A stretch of DNA of 14,981 bases from Caldifarciminota bacterium (GTDB lineage: Bacteria > Hydrothermota > UBA3073 > NMUJ01): NCBI GenBank assembly GCA_021158725.1, contig JAGGUB010000076.1, positions 1-14,981 on the forward strand, in the 5' to 3' direction. Position numbers and translations under genes: made by a program. Numbering within the stretch: position 1 is the stretch's first letter; every line of letters starts with the position of its first letter. This document shows, piece after piece, positions 6,006 through 13,873 of the stretch. Below the pieces are notes generated by a model, which was given only the letters and a program-made list of their open reading frames with translations, did not search any database and was not told where the DNA came from.

Positions 6006-7260
6006 ATGGGGTACAACCTACCAGCTTAATAATCCTCACCCTAACCGTATCGCCGGGTTGCACGTCACCATCTATGACCACAGGTATGTTCTGTATCGTA
6101 CGTCCGAAATATTCATCACCTTTCCTGGATTTACGTTCAACCAGCACCTCGTAAGTGTTGCCCATCATCTCCAACCGCCGTTCACGTGTTATACTATTCT
6201 GTAGCTGTATAAGTTGACGTAACCTACGCAATTTCTCCGTCTCCGGTACATCATCCTGCCACTTACTCGCAACAGTACCGGGACGCATTGAGTACTTGAA
6301 CATATATGCGTAGTGGAAACGTACGTGTTTGACGAGCTCAAGTGTAGCCTCGAAATCGGCTTCGGTTTCACCCGGAAACCCCACCATAATATCGGTGGTT
6401 AATGCCACATCTGGTATAGCTTCACGTATTCTATCGATAAGTGCGAGATACTCCTCCCTCGTGTAGCCGCGGTTCATCCGATGCAGAACCTTATTCGACC
6501 CCGCCTGCACGGGTAGGTGTAGCTCACGTATGATGTTGGGATGGCTTGCAATCACCTCAATCACCCGCATATCGAAATACTTTGGATGCGAAGTCAAGAA
6601 CCCTATCCTCTCGATCCCCATATCAGCTACTTTATCGAGTAGTTTCGTGAAATCGATCCCATCGTAATTATATAGGTTCACGTTTTGCCCTATGAGTATG
6701 ATCTCCTTTATACCGCGATCCAATAACCCCTGTATTTCCTTCAATATGTCATTAACCGGACGTGATCTCACCCTACCCCGTACATATGGTACTATACAAT
6801 ACGTGCAGAAGCTATCACAACCACGCATGATGGTGACAAACGCAGAGTATGGACGATCAGGTTGTGGATGTATCCCTGTATATAAATGTGTAAGTGGCGG
6901 AAAATATGCACCACCAGCTTCAATAAGCTCAGGCAACCGTTCGTATCCGTCTGGCCCAACCGCGAAATCCAACCCCGGCACAAGTTCGAACACTTTCTCC
7001 TTCAGATGTTGTGCCATGCAACCCAACACACCCACCTTCACCGGGCGTTGCTTCTTCAGGCCAACCAACCCCCTGAGCCTACCCAATGCACGTCGTTCCG
7101 CATGTGCACGTACGGTACAGGTGTTGACCATGATCACATCAGCAACCTCAGGTGAATCAACCTCTTCCCACCCCTGTCTACGTAATATCTCAGCCACCAC
7201 ACGTGAATCGTACACGTTCATCTGACACCCATACGTGATGATATGGAACCGCTTACTCAT
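5986..7260 (-). CDS. miaB: tRNA-2-methylthio-N6-dimethylallyladenosine synthase
   Basis: MiaB is a radical-SAM methylthiotransferase that adds a methylthio group to N6-isopentenyladenosine at position 37 of tRNAs reading codons starting with U. All parts are present in 424 residues: the N-terminal cluster cysteines Cys12 (TYGCQMN), Cys48 (VNTCTVR) and Cys81 (LGCMAQ); the radical-SAM CxxxCxxC at Cys148, Cys152 and Cys155 (RGCDSFCTYCIVPYVRGR); and a C-terminal TRAM domain over roughly the last 60 residues. The CIVPYVRGR signature separates MiaB from MtaB and RimO. The partner MiaA is not in the window. The ATG at 7260 gives the expected start MSKRFHIITYGCQMN. It begins 8 nt inside rluD and overlaps the downstream glycosyltransferase by 20 nt, consistent with operon-wide translational coupling. 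Confidence 0.96.
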   Translation of the reverse strand: MSKRFHIITYGCQMNVYDSRVVAEILRRQGWEEVDSPEVADVIMVNTCTVRAHAERRALGRLRGLVGLKKQRPVKVGVLGCMAQHLKEKVFELVPGLDFAVGPDGYERLPELIEAGGAYFPPLTHLYTGIHPQPDRPYSAFVTIMRGCDSFCTYCIVPYVRGRVRSRPVNDILKEIQGLLDRGIKEIILIGQNVNLYNYDGIDFTKLLDKVADMGIERIGFLTSHPKYFDMRVIEVIASHPNIIRELHLPVQAGSNKVLHRMNRGYTREEYLALIDRIREAIPDVALTTDIMVGFPGETEADFEATLELVKHVRFHYAYMFKYSMRPGTVASKWQDDVPETEKLRRLRQLIQLQNSITRERRLEMMGNTYEVLVERKSRKGDEYFGRTIQNIPVVIDGDVQPGDTVRVRIIKLVGCTPYGVVSG

Positions 7261-8203
7261 CTAACGTCTCTAAGTATTCACGTAATCTACGCATATCGTT
7301 TGGCATCGGTATTTCGAACTCCATCAGCTTACCGGTTATGGGGTGGATGAACTCCACCCTATACGCATGTAGTGCCTGACGTGACATGATCTCCATCATT
7401 CTATCGAATATGTCTGTGCTCAGGTTAGGTGGCCGCTTACGTCCACTGTAGAGTGGGTCACCGATCACCGGATACCCTATATGCTCCATATGTACACGTA
7501 TCTGGTGTGTCCTACCGGTCTCCAGTTGCAACTCCACAAGTGTAGCCCACCTATAATACCGTAGTACCTTGAAATGCGTTATAGCGGTACGTGAATTTAT
7601 CGGCGTTACCGCCATACGTTGTGAATCGATCGCATGTCGCCCTATAGGTGCATCTATTGTACCATGTTCCATGGGTAAGCGTCCCCATACGAATGCCAGG
7701 TAGTATCGGTGTATCTCACGGTTAGCCATCATCTCCGCCAACCTACTGTGTGCAGCTGCTGTTTTCGCAAATATTATCAACCCTGTCGTATCTTTATCCA
7801 ACCGATGTATCACACCAGGTCGATACGGTTCACCACCCTCAACTTTCGTGTGGTATAACACACCACTGACAAGGGTTTCGTCAAGGTTACCGGGTGCAGG
7901 ATGTGTCACTATACCTGCGGGTTTGTTGATAATGATCAACGCATCATCTTCGTAGACTATTTCCAACGGCATAGGGAAAGGTTTCAACATCCGGCGTTCG
8001 GGTTTGGTATACTTGACAACTACTCTATCACCTGGCCGTAATATCCTATGTGGTTTCGTGGGTTTATCGTTTACCAGTACCTTACCTTCCTTGATCAACT
8101 TCTGTATCGCAGTACGTGACAACCCAATACCTGATTCATATAAATACTTATCAAGTCGTATCCTGTCGGTTACACGTACCGTACGCTCAAAGATTGTCTC
8201 CAT
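7253..8203 (-). CDS. rluD: RluD-type 23S rRNA pseudouridine synthase
   Basis: A 316-residue RluA/RluD-family enzyme that converts uridine to pseudouridine in large-subunit rRNA. Residues about 14-62 are an S4 RNA-binding domain (RLDKYLYESGIGLSRTAIQKL). The catalytic motif HRLDKDTTGL contains the essential Asp136, and GRTHQIRVHMEHIGYPVIGD is the conserved block near the C-terminus. The S4 domain and length favour RluD, which in Escherichia coli modifies helix 69 of 23S rRNA, over RluA or RluC, although paralogues such as YlyB-type enzymes cannot be excluded. It starts 3 nt after the rph stop codon and no clear Shine-Dalgarno sequence precedes the ATG, so it may depend on re-initiation after rph. 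Confidence 0.92.
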   Translation of the reverse strand: METIFERTVRVTDRIRLDKYLYESGIGLSRTAIQKLIKEGKVLVNDKPTKPHRILRPGDRVVVKYTKPERRMLKPFPMPLEIVYEDDALIIINKPAGIVTHPAPGNLDETLVSGVLYHTKVEGGEPYRPGVIHRLDKDTTGLIIFAKTAAAHSRLAEMMANREIHRYYLAFVWGRLPMEHGTIDAPIGRHAIDSQRMAVTPINSRTAITHFKVLRYYRWATLVELQLETGRTHQIRVHMEHIGYPVIGDPLYSGRKRPPNLSTDIFDRMMEIMSRQALHAYRVEFIHPITGKLMEFEIPMPNDMRRLREYLETLDE

Positions 8204-8206
8204 AAA

Positions 8207-8920
8207 CTATGTAGCTTGCGGGAAAAGTGCACGTCGCATCTCGGTGATAAGTTGGCCCACCCCTATCTTGGCAAGCTCATAAAATTGTGTCATATCATCA
8301 AATGTAAACGCCGACTTTTCGGCAGTACCCTGAACTTCTACCAATTCATATTTTTCATTAAGTACGAGGTTGAAATCCACCGCGGCATTGTAATCCTCTG
8401 TATAGTCAAGGTCGAGCAAATATTCACCATCTACCAACCCCACACTCACTGCTGCTATGAAACATTTGATAGGGTTCTGTGGTACCAACCCCTGTGCTAT
8501 CGCGTATTGCATCGCCCGATATAGTGCAAGGAAGCCAGCATTCACACAAACACAGCGGGTGCTACCATCCGCACGTATGACGTCACAGTCTATCGTAACA
8601 CTGTACCCCTTGAGTAAAGATAGGTCGACTGCTGCCCTTAATGCCCTACCTATGAACCGCTGTATCTCCATCGCCCTACCTGTTATACGGGTACGTGGTA
8701 TACGTTCGTCCACACTACGTGGTAACATCCCATACTCGGCAAATATCCAACCAATACCTTCGTTACGTGCGAATGCAGGTGTATCAGTTGTCAGCATAGC
8801 AGTCGCTATACACATGGTGTTACCGAGTTGAAAGAATACCGACCCTTCAGTATTATCGAGATAGTCCATGGTTATGGATATGGGACGTAACTCGTCAGCT
8901 GCACGTTGTGTACGCCTCAT
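8207..8920 (-). CDS. rph: Ribonuclease PH
   Basis: RNase PH trims the 3' ends of tRNA precursors by phosphorolysis and normally works as a hexamer of dimers in the cytoplasm. The 237-residue protein shows GWIFAEYGMLPR (57-68), GRAMEIQRFIGRALRAAVDL (81-100), CDVIRADGSTR with phosphate-binding Arg122, AAVSVGLVDGEYLLDLDYTED and VEVQGTAE. It is bacterial RNase PH rather than archaeal Rrp41. The N-terminus is divergent: the usual GDT is GNT, and the loop between MLPR and GR is 12 residues against 16 in the Escherichia coli enzyme as I remember it. Its ATG overlaps the atpA TGA (ATGA at 8917-8920) and has a good GAGGTG ribosome binding site inside atpA, so it is coupled to the ATPase gene. Confidence 0.94.
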   Translation of the reverse strand: MRRTQRAADELRPISITMDYLDNTEGSVFFQLGNTMCIATAMLTTDTPAFARNEGIGWIFAEYGMLPRSVDERIPRTRITGRAMEIQRFIGRALRAAVDLSLLKGYSVTIDCDVIRADGSTRCVCVNAGFLALYRAMQYAIAQGLVPQNPIKCFIAAVSVGLVDGEYLLDLDYTEDYNAAVDFNLVLNEKYELVEVQGTAEKSAFTFDDMTQFYELAKIGVGQLITEMRRALFPQAT

Positions 8921-10761
8921 TTCACCTCTAACGTTGTACCTGCAAGGTAAGGGAAAACTTTATTGTTGATCTCAGCAGTTATCTTATCGATAATAGTATC
9001 CATGGATCTCATAATCTCATCATCTTCCATAAATCTTAGCTTGGCGAGATCCTGCCAAAACTCTAAGTTATGTACGAAGGTTACAAACTCGGTAGGTGTC
9101 ACCACACTACGCCAGCCTGCACCACGTTCGGCGATAAACTTATCCCAACTTGTACGAAAGATATAGTAGGGTTTGAGTATGATCTGTAGCATATAGTACT
9201 GTTTCTTAGGTGAGCAATATGTATCCACAGGATCGAATGCGTTCTGGTAGAGGAAATCCTCACGCAGTGAACGTGCCACTTCCAACAGGAATATATCAAG
9301 GTATGACAACCCTTCATAGCCAACCAACCGCACTATCTCCTGTAGTTCAGCCTCTTTCTCTAATATACGCATGGCTTCACGCATGAGGTGGGGAAAATCT
9401 TCACCTATGTTCTGTTTCACCCACCCCTCTATGTTACGCCAGTAGAGTGAATAGCTTCTAAGCCAGCTGATTGCAGGGAAGTGACGTGCCTGTGCAAGCT
9501 CTTCTTCGAGGCTCCAGAACACTTTCGTCACCCTCAACGTTGCCTGTACAACGGGATCGGAAAGGTCACCACCTGGTGGTGATACCGACCCTATAATGGA
9601 TACAGCGCCTTTCCGGTTGTCTGAACCCAGTGTTTCAACCCAACCCGCACGCTCGTAGAACTCAGCCACTCGTGTAGCCAGATATGCGGGGTAACCTTCC
9701 TCACCGGGCATCTCCTCGAGTCTACCCGATATCTCACGCATGGCTTCCGCCCATCTTGAAGTAGAATCCGCCATCAACGCTACATTGTAGCCCATATCAC
9801 GAAAATACTCAGCAATCGTCACCCCAGTATATACCGAAGCTTCACGTGCAGCTACTGGCATGTTGGAGGTGTTAGCAATCAACACAGTACGTTCCATCAA
9901 TGGACGACCCGACCGCGGATCTTTTAAGTGTGCAAACTCTATAAGCATGTCGGTCATCTCGTTGCCACGTTCACCACAACCTACAAATACCACGATATCG
10001 GCGTCTGCCCATTTTGCCAGCTGATGCTGTATTACAGTCTTACCTGAACCAAACGGCCCCGGTACACATGCGGTACCACCCTTGGTTATCGGGAAGAACG
10101 TATCTATAACACGCTGCCCGGTATATAATGGTATGATGGGGTTGAATTGCTGTTTATACGGTCGTGGTATACGTACCGGCCATTTGTGGTATAGTTTGAG
10201 CTCCTTCTCGCCATCGGGGGTTTCAACCCTTGCGATAATGTCATCAACCGAATACTCACCTTCGGGAACAATCTCCACCAATGTACCGGATTCGATATCA
10301 GGTGGCACCAGTATTTTATGTACCACAAGCGATGTCTCCTGTACCTCACCCAATATGTCACCAGCTACCACCTTATCACCTTTATTCTTTATAGGGGTGA
10401 ATTTCCACTTTCTGGTACGATCAAGTGCGGGTATGTCGATACCTCTTTGGATATACGGGCTGTTGGTGGTTTCAATAATCTTAGGTAGTGGACGTTGCAC
10501 ACCATCGTATATGTTACCGATGAGCCCAGGCCCTAACTCCACTGTGAGGGGTGCAAACGTTGGGTAGACAGGGTCACCTGGCCCTACACCGGTTGTATCC
10601 TCGTATACCTGTATGGAGGCACGATCACCTTGAAGTTCAACAATCTCACCTATGAGCCGCAACTCACCCACACGTACAACGTCGTACATGCGTGACCCTT
10701 CCATACCCTTAGCTACTACTAACGGACCTGCTACTTTTATTACCTCACCTGCTTTTTCCAT
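8917..10761 (-). CDS. atpA: V/A-type ATP synthase catalytic subunit A
   Basis: This 614-residue protein is the catalytic A subunit of a V/A-type rotary ATPase. It has the beta-barrel N-terminus (GEVIKVAGPLVVAKGM), the bulge insertion between about residues 110 and 190 typical of A subunits and absent from F-type beta, the Walker A GPFGSGKT (235-242), the catalytic Glu264 in GCGERGNEM, and the DSTSRWAEAMREISGRLEEMPGEEGYPAYL block. All catalytic residues I can check are present, so it should hydrolyse or make ATP at the membrane complex, coupled to H+ or Na+. It is odd that no other ATPase subunit is next to it: B and D usually follow A, but here the next gene is rph, and upstream lies a divergent promoter. 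It heads the five-gene operon and has a GGAG ribosome binding site at 10767-10770. Confidence 0.96.
   Translation of the reverse strand: MEKAGEVIKVAGPLVVAKGMEGSRMYDVVRVGELRLIGEIVELQGDRASIQVYEDTTGVGPGDPVYPTFAPLTVELGPGLIGNIYDGVQRPLPKIIETTNSPYIQRGIDIPALDRTRKWKFTPIKNKGDKVVAGDILGEVQETSLVVHKILVPPDIESGTLVEIVPEGEYSVDDIIARVETPDGEKELKLYHKWPVRIPRPYKQQFNPIIPLYTGQRVIDTFFPITKGGTACVPGPFGSGKTVIQHQLAKWADADIVVFVGCGERGNEMTDMLIEFAHLKDPRSGRPLMERTVLIANTSNMPVAAREASVYTGVTIAEYFRDMGYNVALMADSTSRWAEAMREISGRLEEMPGEEGYPAYLATRVAEFYERAGWVETLGSDNRKGAVSIIGSVSPPGGDLSDPVVQATLRVTKVFWSLEEELAQARHFPAISWLRSYSLYWRNIEGWVKQNIGEDFPHLMREAMRILEKEAELQEIVRLVGYEGLSYLDIFLLEVARSLREDFLYQNAFDPVDTYCSPKKQYYMLQIILKPYYIFRTSWDKFIAERGAGWRSVVTPTEFVTFVHNLEFWQDLAKLRFMEDDEIMRSMDTIIDKITAEINNKVFPYLAGTTLEVK
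8923..8928 (-). promoter_or_regulatory. Ribosome binding site for rph
   Basis: GAGGTG on the minus strand, two bases from the ATG at 8920 and within the final codons of atpA. It supports the ATGA-overlap start of rph. Confidence 0.6.
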
Positions 10762-10812
10762 TTTTGCTCCAATTTGTTAACGATCAGACATACGTTCAAT
10801 GTTTACTTCTCT

Positions 10813-10840
10813 AAAATACGCAATACATGGTATACGTCAA
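10813..10840 (-). promoter_or_regulatory. Candidate promoter of the atpA-rph-rluD-miaB operon
   Basis: On the minus strand, TTGACG (10835-10840), a 16-nt spacer and TATTTT (10813-10818), matching the consensus at 5 of 6 and 4 of 6 positions. RNA would start near 10806, giving a leader of about 45 nt that carries the GGAG ribosome binding site of atpA. In this it differs from the apparently leaderless promoters elsewhere in the window. Confidence 0.48.
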
Positions 10841-10845
10841 TTGCG
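10819..10845. repeat. Inverted repeat CGCAAT-N15-ATTGCG in the atpA/mlaD divergent promoter region
   Basis: CGCAAT at 10819-10824 and ATTGCG at 10840-10845 are perfect 6-bp arms separated by 15 nt. They flank the spacer of the atpA promoter, and one arm overlaps the end of its -35. It could be an operator, but arms of this length may arise by chance, and no regulator gene is adjacent. Confidence 0.25.
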
Positions 10846-10867
10846 ATACCGATAGCCATTAACTGAG

Positions 10868-10895
10868 TTGACAAATGATAGAGTTGGTTGATTTT
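10868..10895 (+). promoter_or_regulatory. Candidate promoter of the mlaD-radA operon
   Basis: TTGACA (10868-10873, full match), a 16-nt spacer and GATTTT (10890-10895, 3 of 6). The predicted start, seven to eight bases after the -10, falls at 10902-10903, the A of the mlaD ATG. No Shine-Dalgarno sequence precedes mlaD, so a leaderless message is plausible. The poor -10 keeps confidence moderate. Confidence 0.4.
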
Positions 10896-10902
10896 CTATA
10901 AG

Positions 10903-11700
10903 ATGCGTAAAGAGGTAAAGGTTGGTATTTTTATGGTAGGTGGGGTTATACTCATCATCTTACTGTACCTGTGGATGAGCCATTTCCGTGTACGACGTGA
11001 AGGCTATGAGGCGATACTCCATTCACCCAATGTTACAGGGTTGAAGGTTAACGATGCCGTCATGATACATGGTGTGGAGAAGGGCAAGGTGCTGGACCTC
11101 GAATACTACCCCGAATACGTGGAGGTAAAGATATGGCTTGATAAGGATGTGGTGCTGTACAAGGATGCACACGCATCGATAAAGGATGTGGCAATGATAA
11201 GTGGGACAAAATTTGTCGACCTCGAACCCGGTGTTGGCCCTGAAAAGTTACCACCGGGTACACCTATACCTACCGAACCGAGTGTCGGGTTACCTTTGTC
11301 AGATATCGCACGTATGGTACGTCGCCTATACCAAGCTATAGAGCAGCTCAATGTAGGTGGGCTCGCTTCAGACATGTCTGAGGTTGCGGATAATCTCAAC
11401 ACTATGATAAACATGCTTAAAGATATCATCAACGTGTACGAGGGTAGAGCCGATACTTTGGTAGAAACCGTACAATCCGCTGCTAATAGGGTGAATAAGC
11501 TATCAAACGACCTACATACATTGACAGCACGTGTGGATAGCATTTTGGATAACCTGCAACGAGGTGAAGGTACACTCGGTAAGTTGATGGTGGATGATTC
11601 ACTGTATCAGGAATTGCTTGAGACCAATGAGGCACTACAGGAGTTGATAACCGATATAAAAAAGAATCCATACCGCTACATCCGTATATCCATATTTTGA
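10903..11700 (+). CDS. MlaD/MCE-family lipid-transport substrate-binding protein
   Basis: A 265-residue protein with one N-terminal membrane helix (about residues 8-24, VGIFMVGGVILIILLYLW) followed by a single MCE domain (about 35-110; SPNVTGLKVNDAVMIHGVEKGKV and GTKFVDLEPG). A long helical coiled-coil region (about 140-235) ends in the common tail GTLGKLMVDDSLY and DIKKNPYRYI. MCE proteins form hexameric rings on the inner membrane that carry phospholipids across the periplasm, so the host probably has an outer membrane. The permease and ATPase partners (MlaE and MlaF) are not adjacent. The ATG at 10903 gives MRKEVKVGIF; a TTG at 10888 would add five residues before the natural start and lies within the predicted promoter. 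Its TGA shares one base with the radA ATG. Confidence 0.9.
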   Translation: MRKEVKVGIFMVGGVILIILLYLWMSHFRVRREGYEAILHSPNVTGLKVNDAVMIHGVEKGKVLDLEYYPEYVEVKIWLDKDVVLYKDAHASIKDVAMISGTKFVDLEPGVGPEKLPPGTPIPTEPSVGLPLSDIARMVRRLYQAIEQLNVGGLASDMSEVADNLNTMINMLKDIINVYEGRADTLVETVQSAANRVNKLSNDLHTLTARVDSILDNLQRGEGTLGKLMVDDSLYQELLETNEALQELITDIKKNPYRYIRISIF

Positions 11701-13037
11701 TGCCTTCGAACAAGGTTGTTTATGTTTGCGAAAATTGTGGCTATGAGAGCCCCAAGTGGTTAGGCCATTGTCCATCATGTGGTGCATGGAATAGCTTTCG
11801 TGAGCTTAAGCTCAACAGGGTTGCACCACATGCTAAGAAAACCAGCAAAAGCTATAAACTACATGAGGTGCCAACACAACGTCACGTACGTGTAGCGTCC
11901 GGTATAGGTGAGCTGGATCGCGTTTTAGGTGGTGGGTTTGTGTGTGGTTCACTTATACTATTGGGTGGCGAGCCCGGTATCGGTAAGTCCACGTTACTGC
12001 TGGAGGTGGCATCACGTATGTGTGGGGTAGGTGAGAAGGTTCTGTATGTATCAGGTGAGGAGTCACTTACTCAGCTCAAACTGCGTGCCGACCGCTTAAA
12101 TGTGTCATCAGATATATACCTTATGAGTGAGACTGACATTGAAGCAATCGAATCCGAGATTAAAGAAATAGTACCATCTTTCTTGATAATCGATTCAATA
12201 CAAGCGGTGTACGATCCCGGGCTCGATGCGTTACCGGGTAGTATCAGCCAGGTACGTACATGTGCGGATAGGTTTACGAAGCTGGCCAAAGAGAAGAACA
12301 TCACCACTATAGTGGTGGGACATGTCACAAAAGAGGGTGTAATAGCGGGGCCACGGACGTTGGAACATATGGTGGATGTGGTACTATATCTTGAAGGTGA
12401 TCGCAACTACCAATATCGTATAATAAGGGGGGTGAAAAACAGATATGGTTCCACGAATGAGATAGGGGTGTTCGAGATGACCGAGCATGGGCTCACCGAG
12501 GTACGAGATCCGTCGATGTTGTTTATACAGGATAGTAGTAAGACAAGTTCACCCGGTAGCGCGGTGACCTGTGTGCTCGAAGGTACACGTCCATTACTTG
12601 TGGAGATACAGTCACTCATAACGGCTGCAACTTATGGTACACCACAACGTGTAGGTACGGGGTTGGATTACAAGAGGTTGGTGATGTTACTTGCGGTGAT
12701 CGATCGTTACCTCGGGTATAACCTATCACGATACGATGTATTTGTAAACGTGGTGGGTGGGCTAAGGATTACGGAGAATGCTACCGATCTGGGTGTAGTG
12801 GCATCAATAGCATCGGCAGCTACCGGTCATCCGCTACCAGTGGGTATGCTATTCATCGGTGAGGTGGGCTTGCTGGGTGAGATACGGCCTGTGTTTCAAC
12901 TAAAAAAGCGTATCGAGGAGGCAACGAGGTTGGGGTTCAAACGCTGTGCAATACCTAAAGGTCAGAAATGGGTTACATCAACTATGGAGTTGGTTGAACT
13001 CGACCATATTGATAAGCTCAAGAGGTGGCTCACATGA
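11700..13037 (+). CDS. radA: DNA repair and recombination protein RadA (Sms)
   Basis: RadA is a hexameric, RecA-like DnaB-type helicase that processes recombination intermediates by driving branch migration. The 445-residue protein has the four-cysteine zinc finger at Cys10, Cys13, Cys24 and Cys27 (CENCGYESPKWLGHCPSC), Walker A GGEPGIGKS (89-97), the Walker B-like LIIDSIQ, the RadA-specific KNRYG (family consensus KNRFG, a conservative Phe to Tyr change), and a C-terminal Lon-like domain (ITENATDLGVVASIAS). The ATG at 11700 is used because translation then begins MPSNKVVYVCENCGY; a TTG at 11697 would add one residue. It overlaps mlaD by one base (TGATG) and the next glycosyltransferase by four, so it should be co-translated with them. 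Confidence 0.96.
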   Translation: MPSNKVVYVCENCGYESPKWLGHCPSCGAWNSFRELKLNRVAPHAKKTSKSYKLHEVPTQRHVRVASGIGELDRVLGGGFVCGSLILLGGEPGIGKSTLLLEVASRMCGVGEKVLYVSGEESLTQLKLRADRLNVSSDIYLMSETDIEAIESEIKEIVPSFLIIDSIQAVYDPGLDALPGSISQVRTCADRFTKLAKEKNITTIVVGHVTKEGVIAGPRTLEHMVDVVLYLEGDRNYQYRIIRGVKNRYGSTNEIGVFEMTEHGLTEVRDPSMLFIQDSSKTSSPGSAVTCVLEGTRPLLVEIQSLITAATYGTPQRVGTGLDYKRLVMLLAVIDRYLGYNLSRYDVFVNVVGGLRITENATDLGVVASIASAATGHPLPVGMLFIGEVGLLGEIRPVFQLKKRIEEATRLGFKRCAIPKGQKWVTSTMELVELDHIDKLKRWLT

Positions 13038-13873
13038 AGGTATCGTTTGTTGTGATCAATTACAAAACCGGTGAGGAGTTGGAGCATTGCATACGTTCAG
13101 TACATGAGAATAGCTCTCAACCATATGAGGTGATAGTCATAAATAACTCACCAACCGAGGATCTCAACCACTTAGCGGTTGAGTATCCGAATGTCAAAAT
13201 TGTCACCAATTCACGTAATATGGGGTTTGCACGTGCTGCTAATTTAGGTGCAAGCCTGGCATCGGGTGAGTATATTTTCTTTTTGAACCCAGACACGTAT
13301 TTCGATAGCGATGTGGTGGGACGGTTGGTTAAGTTTTTGGAGACACATCCAGATGCTGGTATCGTAGCACCTGGTATGAAGTTTCCATCGGGTAGGCCAC
13401 AACCTACCGTCAGGCGGTTCCCTAAGTACCATTATCTACTGTTTGGTAGGGGGTCGCTATTTACACGTATATTTCCGAACAATCCCATAACCCGTACGTT
13501 CCTGTATCAAGATATACGGATAGAATCGCCGGTAGCTGTGGATAGTGTATCAGGTGCAGCGATGCTCATCAAGCGTGACATATTTTGGAAGCTGAACGGG
13601 TTTGATGAAAATTATTTCCTTATGGTGGAGGATATGGATCTGGCGTATAGGTTAAAGCAGATGGGGTATAAGGTTTATTATCTACCAGATGTTACTGTAT
13701 ATCACTACCTTGGTAGGAGTCGCGAGCGTGCAGGCCCCAGAATCGTACGTGAACACATAAAGGGTATGTTGTACTTTTTCAGCAAGCATTATAAGCCACC
13801 CAAATACAAGTACATATTCCTATATGTTATGGCGATGTTTGCGATACCGTTCTTTCTGTTCTCACGTAAATGA
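13034..13873 (+). CDS. Family 2 glycosyltransferase, WbbL/rhamnosyltransferase-like
   Basis: A 279-residue GT-A fold enzyme. The N-terminus MKVSFVVINYKTGEELEHCI and VIVINNS bind the nucleotide. The metal-binding DXD-like motif is NPDT (85-88), followed by the acceptor-side SVSGAAMLIKRDIFWKLNGFDENYF and the VEDMDLAYRLKQMG motif. This arrangement is typical of WbbL-like rhamnosyl or related transferases that extend surface polysaccharides on a lipid carrier. The exact sugar is not readable. The last 20 residues (YIFLYVMAMFAIPFFLF) form a hydrophobic segment that may attach the protein to the inner membrane. The ATG at 13034 overlaps the radA TGA (ATGA) and has AGAGGTGG seven bases upstream; a GTG at 13025 is possible but less likely. 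Confidence 0.92.
   Translation: MKVSFVVINYKTGEELEHCIRSVHENSSQPYEVIVINNSPTEDLNHLAVEYPNVKIVTNSRNMGFARAANLGASLASGEYIFFLNPDTYFDSDVVGRLVKFLETHPDAGIVAPGMKFPSGRPQPTVRRFPKYHYLLFGRGSLFTRIFPNNPITRTFLYQDIRIESPVAVDSVSGAAMLIKRDIFWKLNGFDENYFLMVEDMDLAYRLKQMGYKVYYLPDVTVYHYLGRSRERAGPRIVREHIKGMLYFFSKHYKPPKYKYIFLYVMAMFAIPFFLFSRK

Noticed and set aside
6692..7225. Long plus-strand frames opposite miaB, and similar frames opposite other genes
   Set aside because: They lie wholly inside strongly supported genes, have no recognisable protein features, and reflect codon bias on the other strand.
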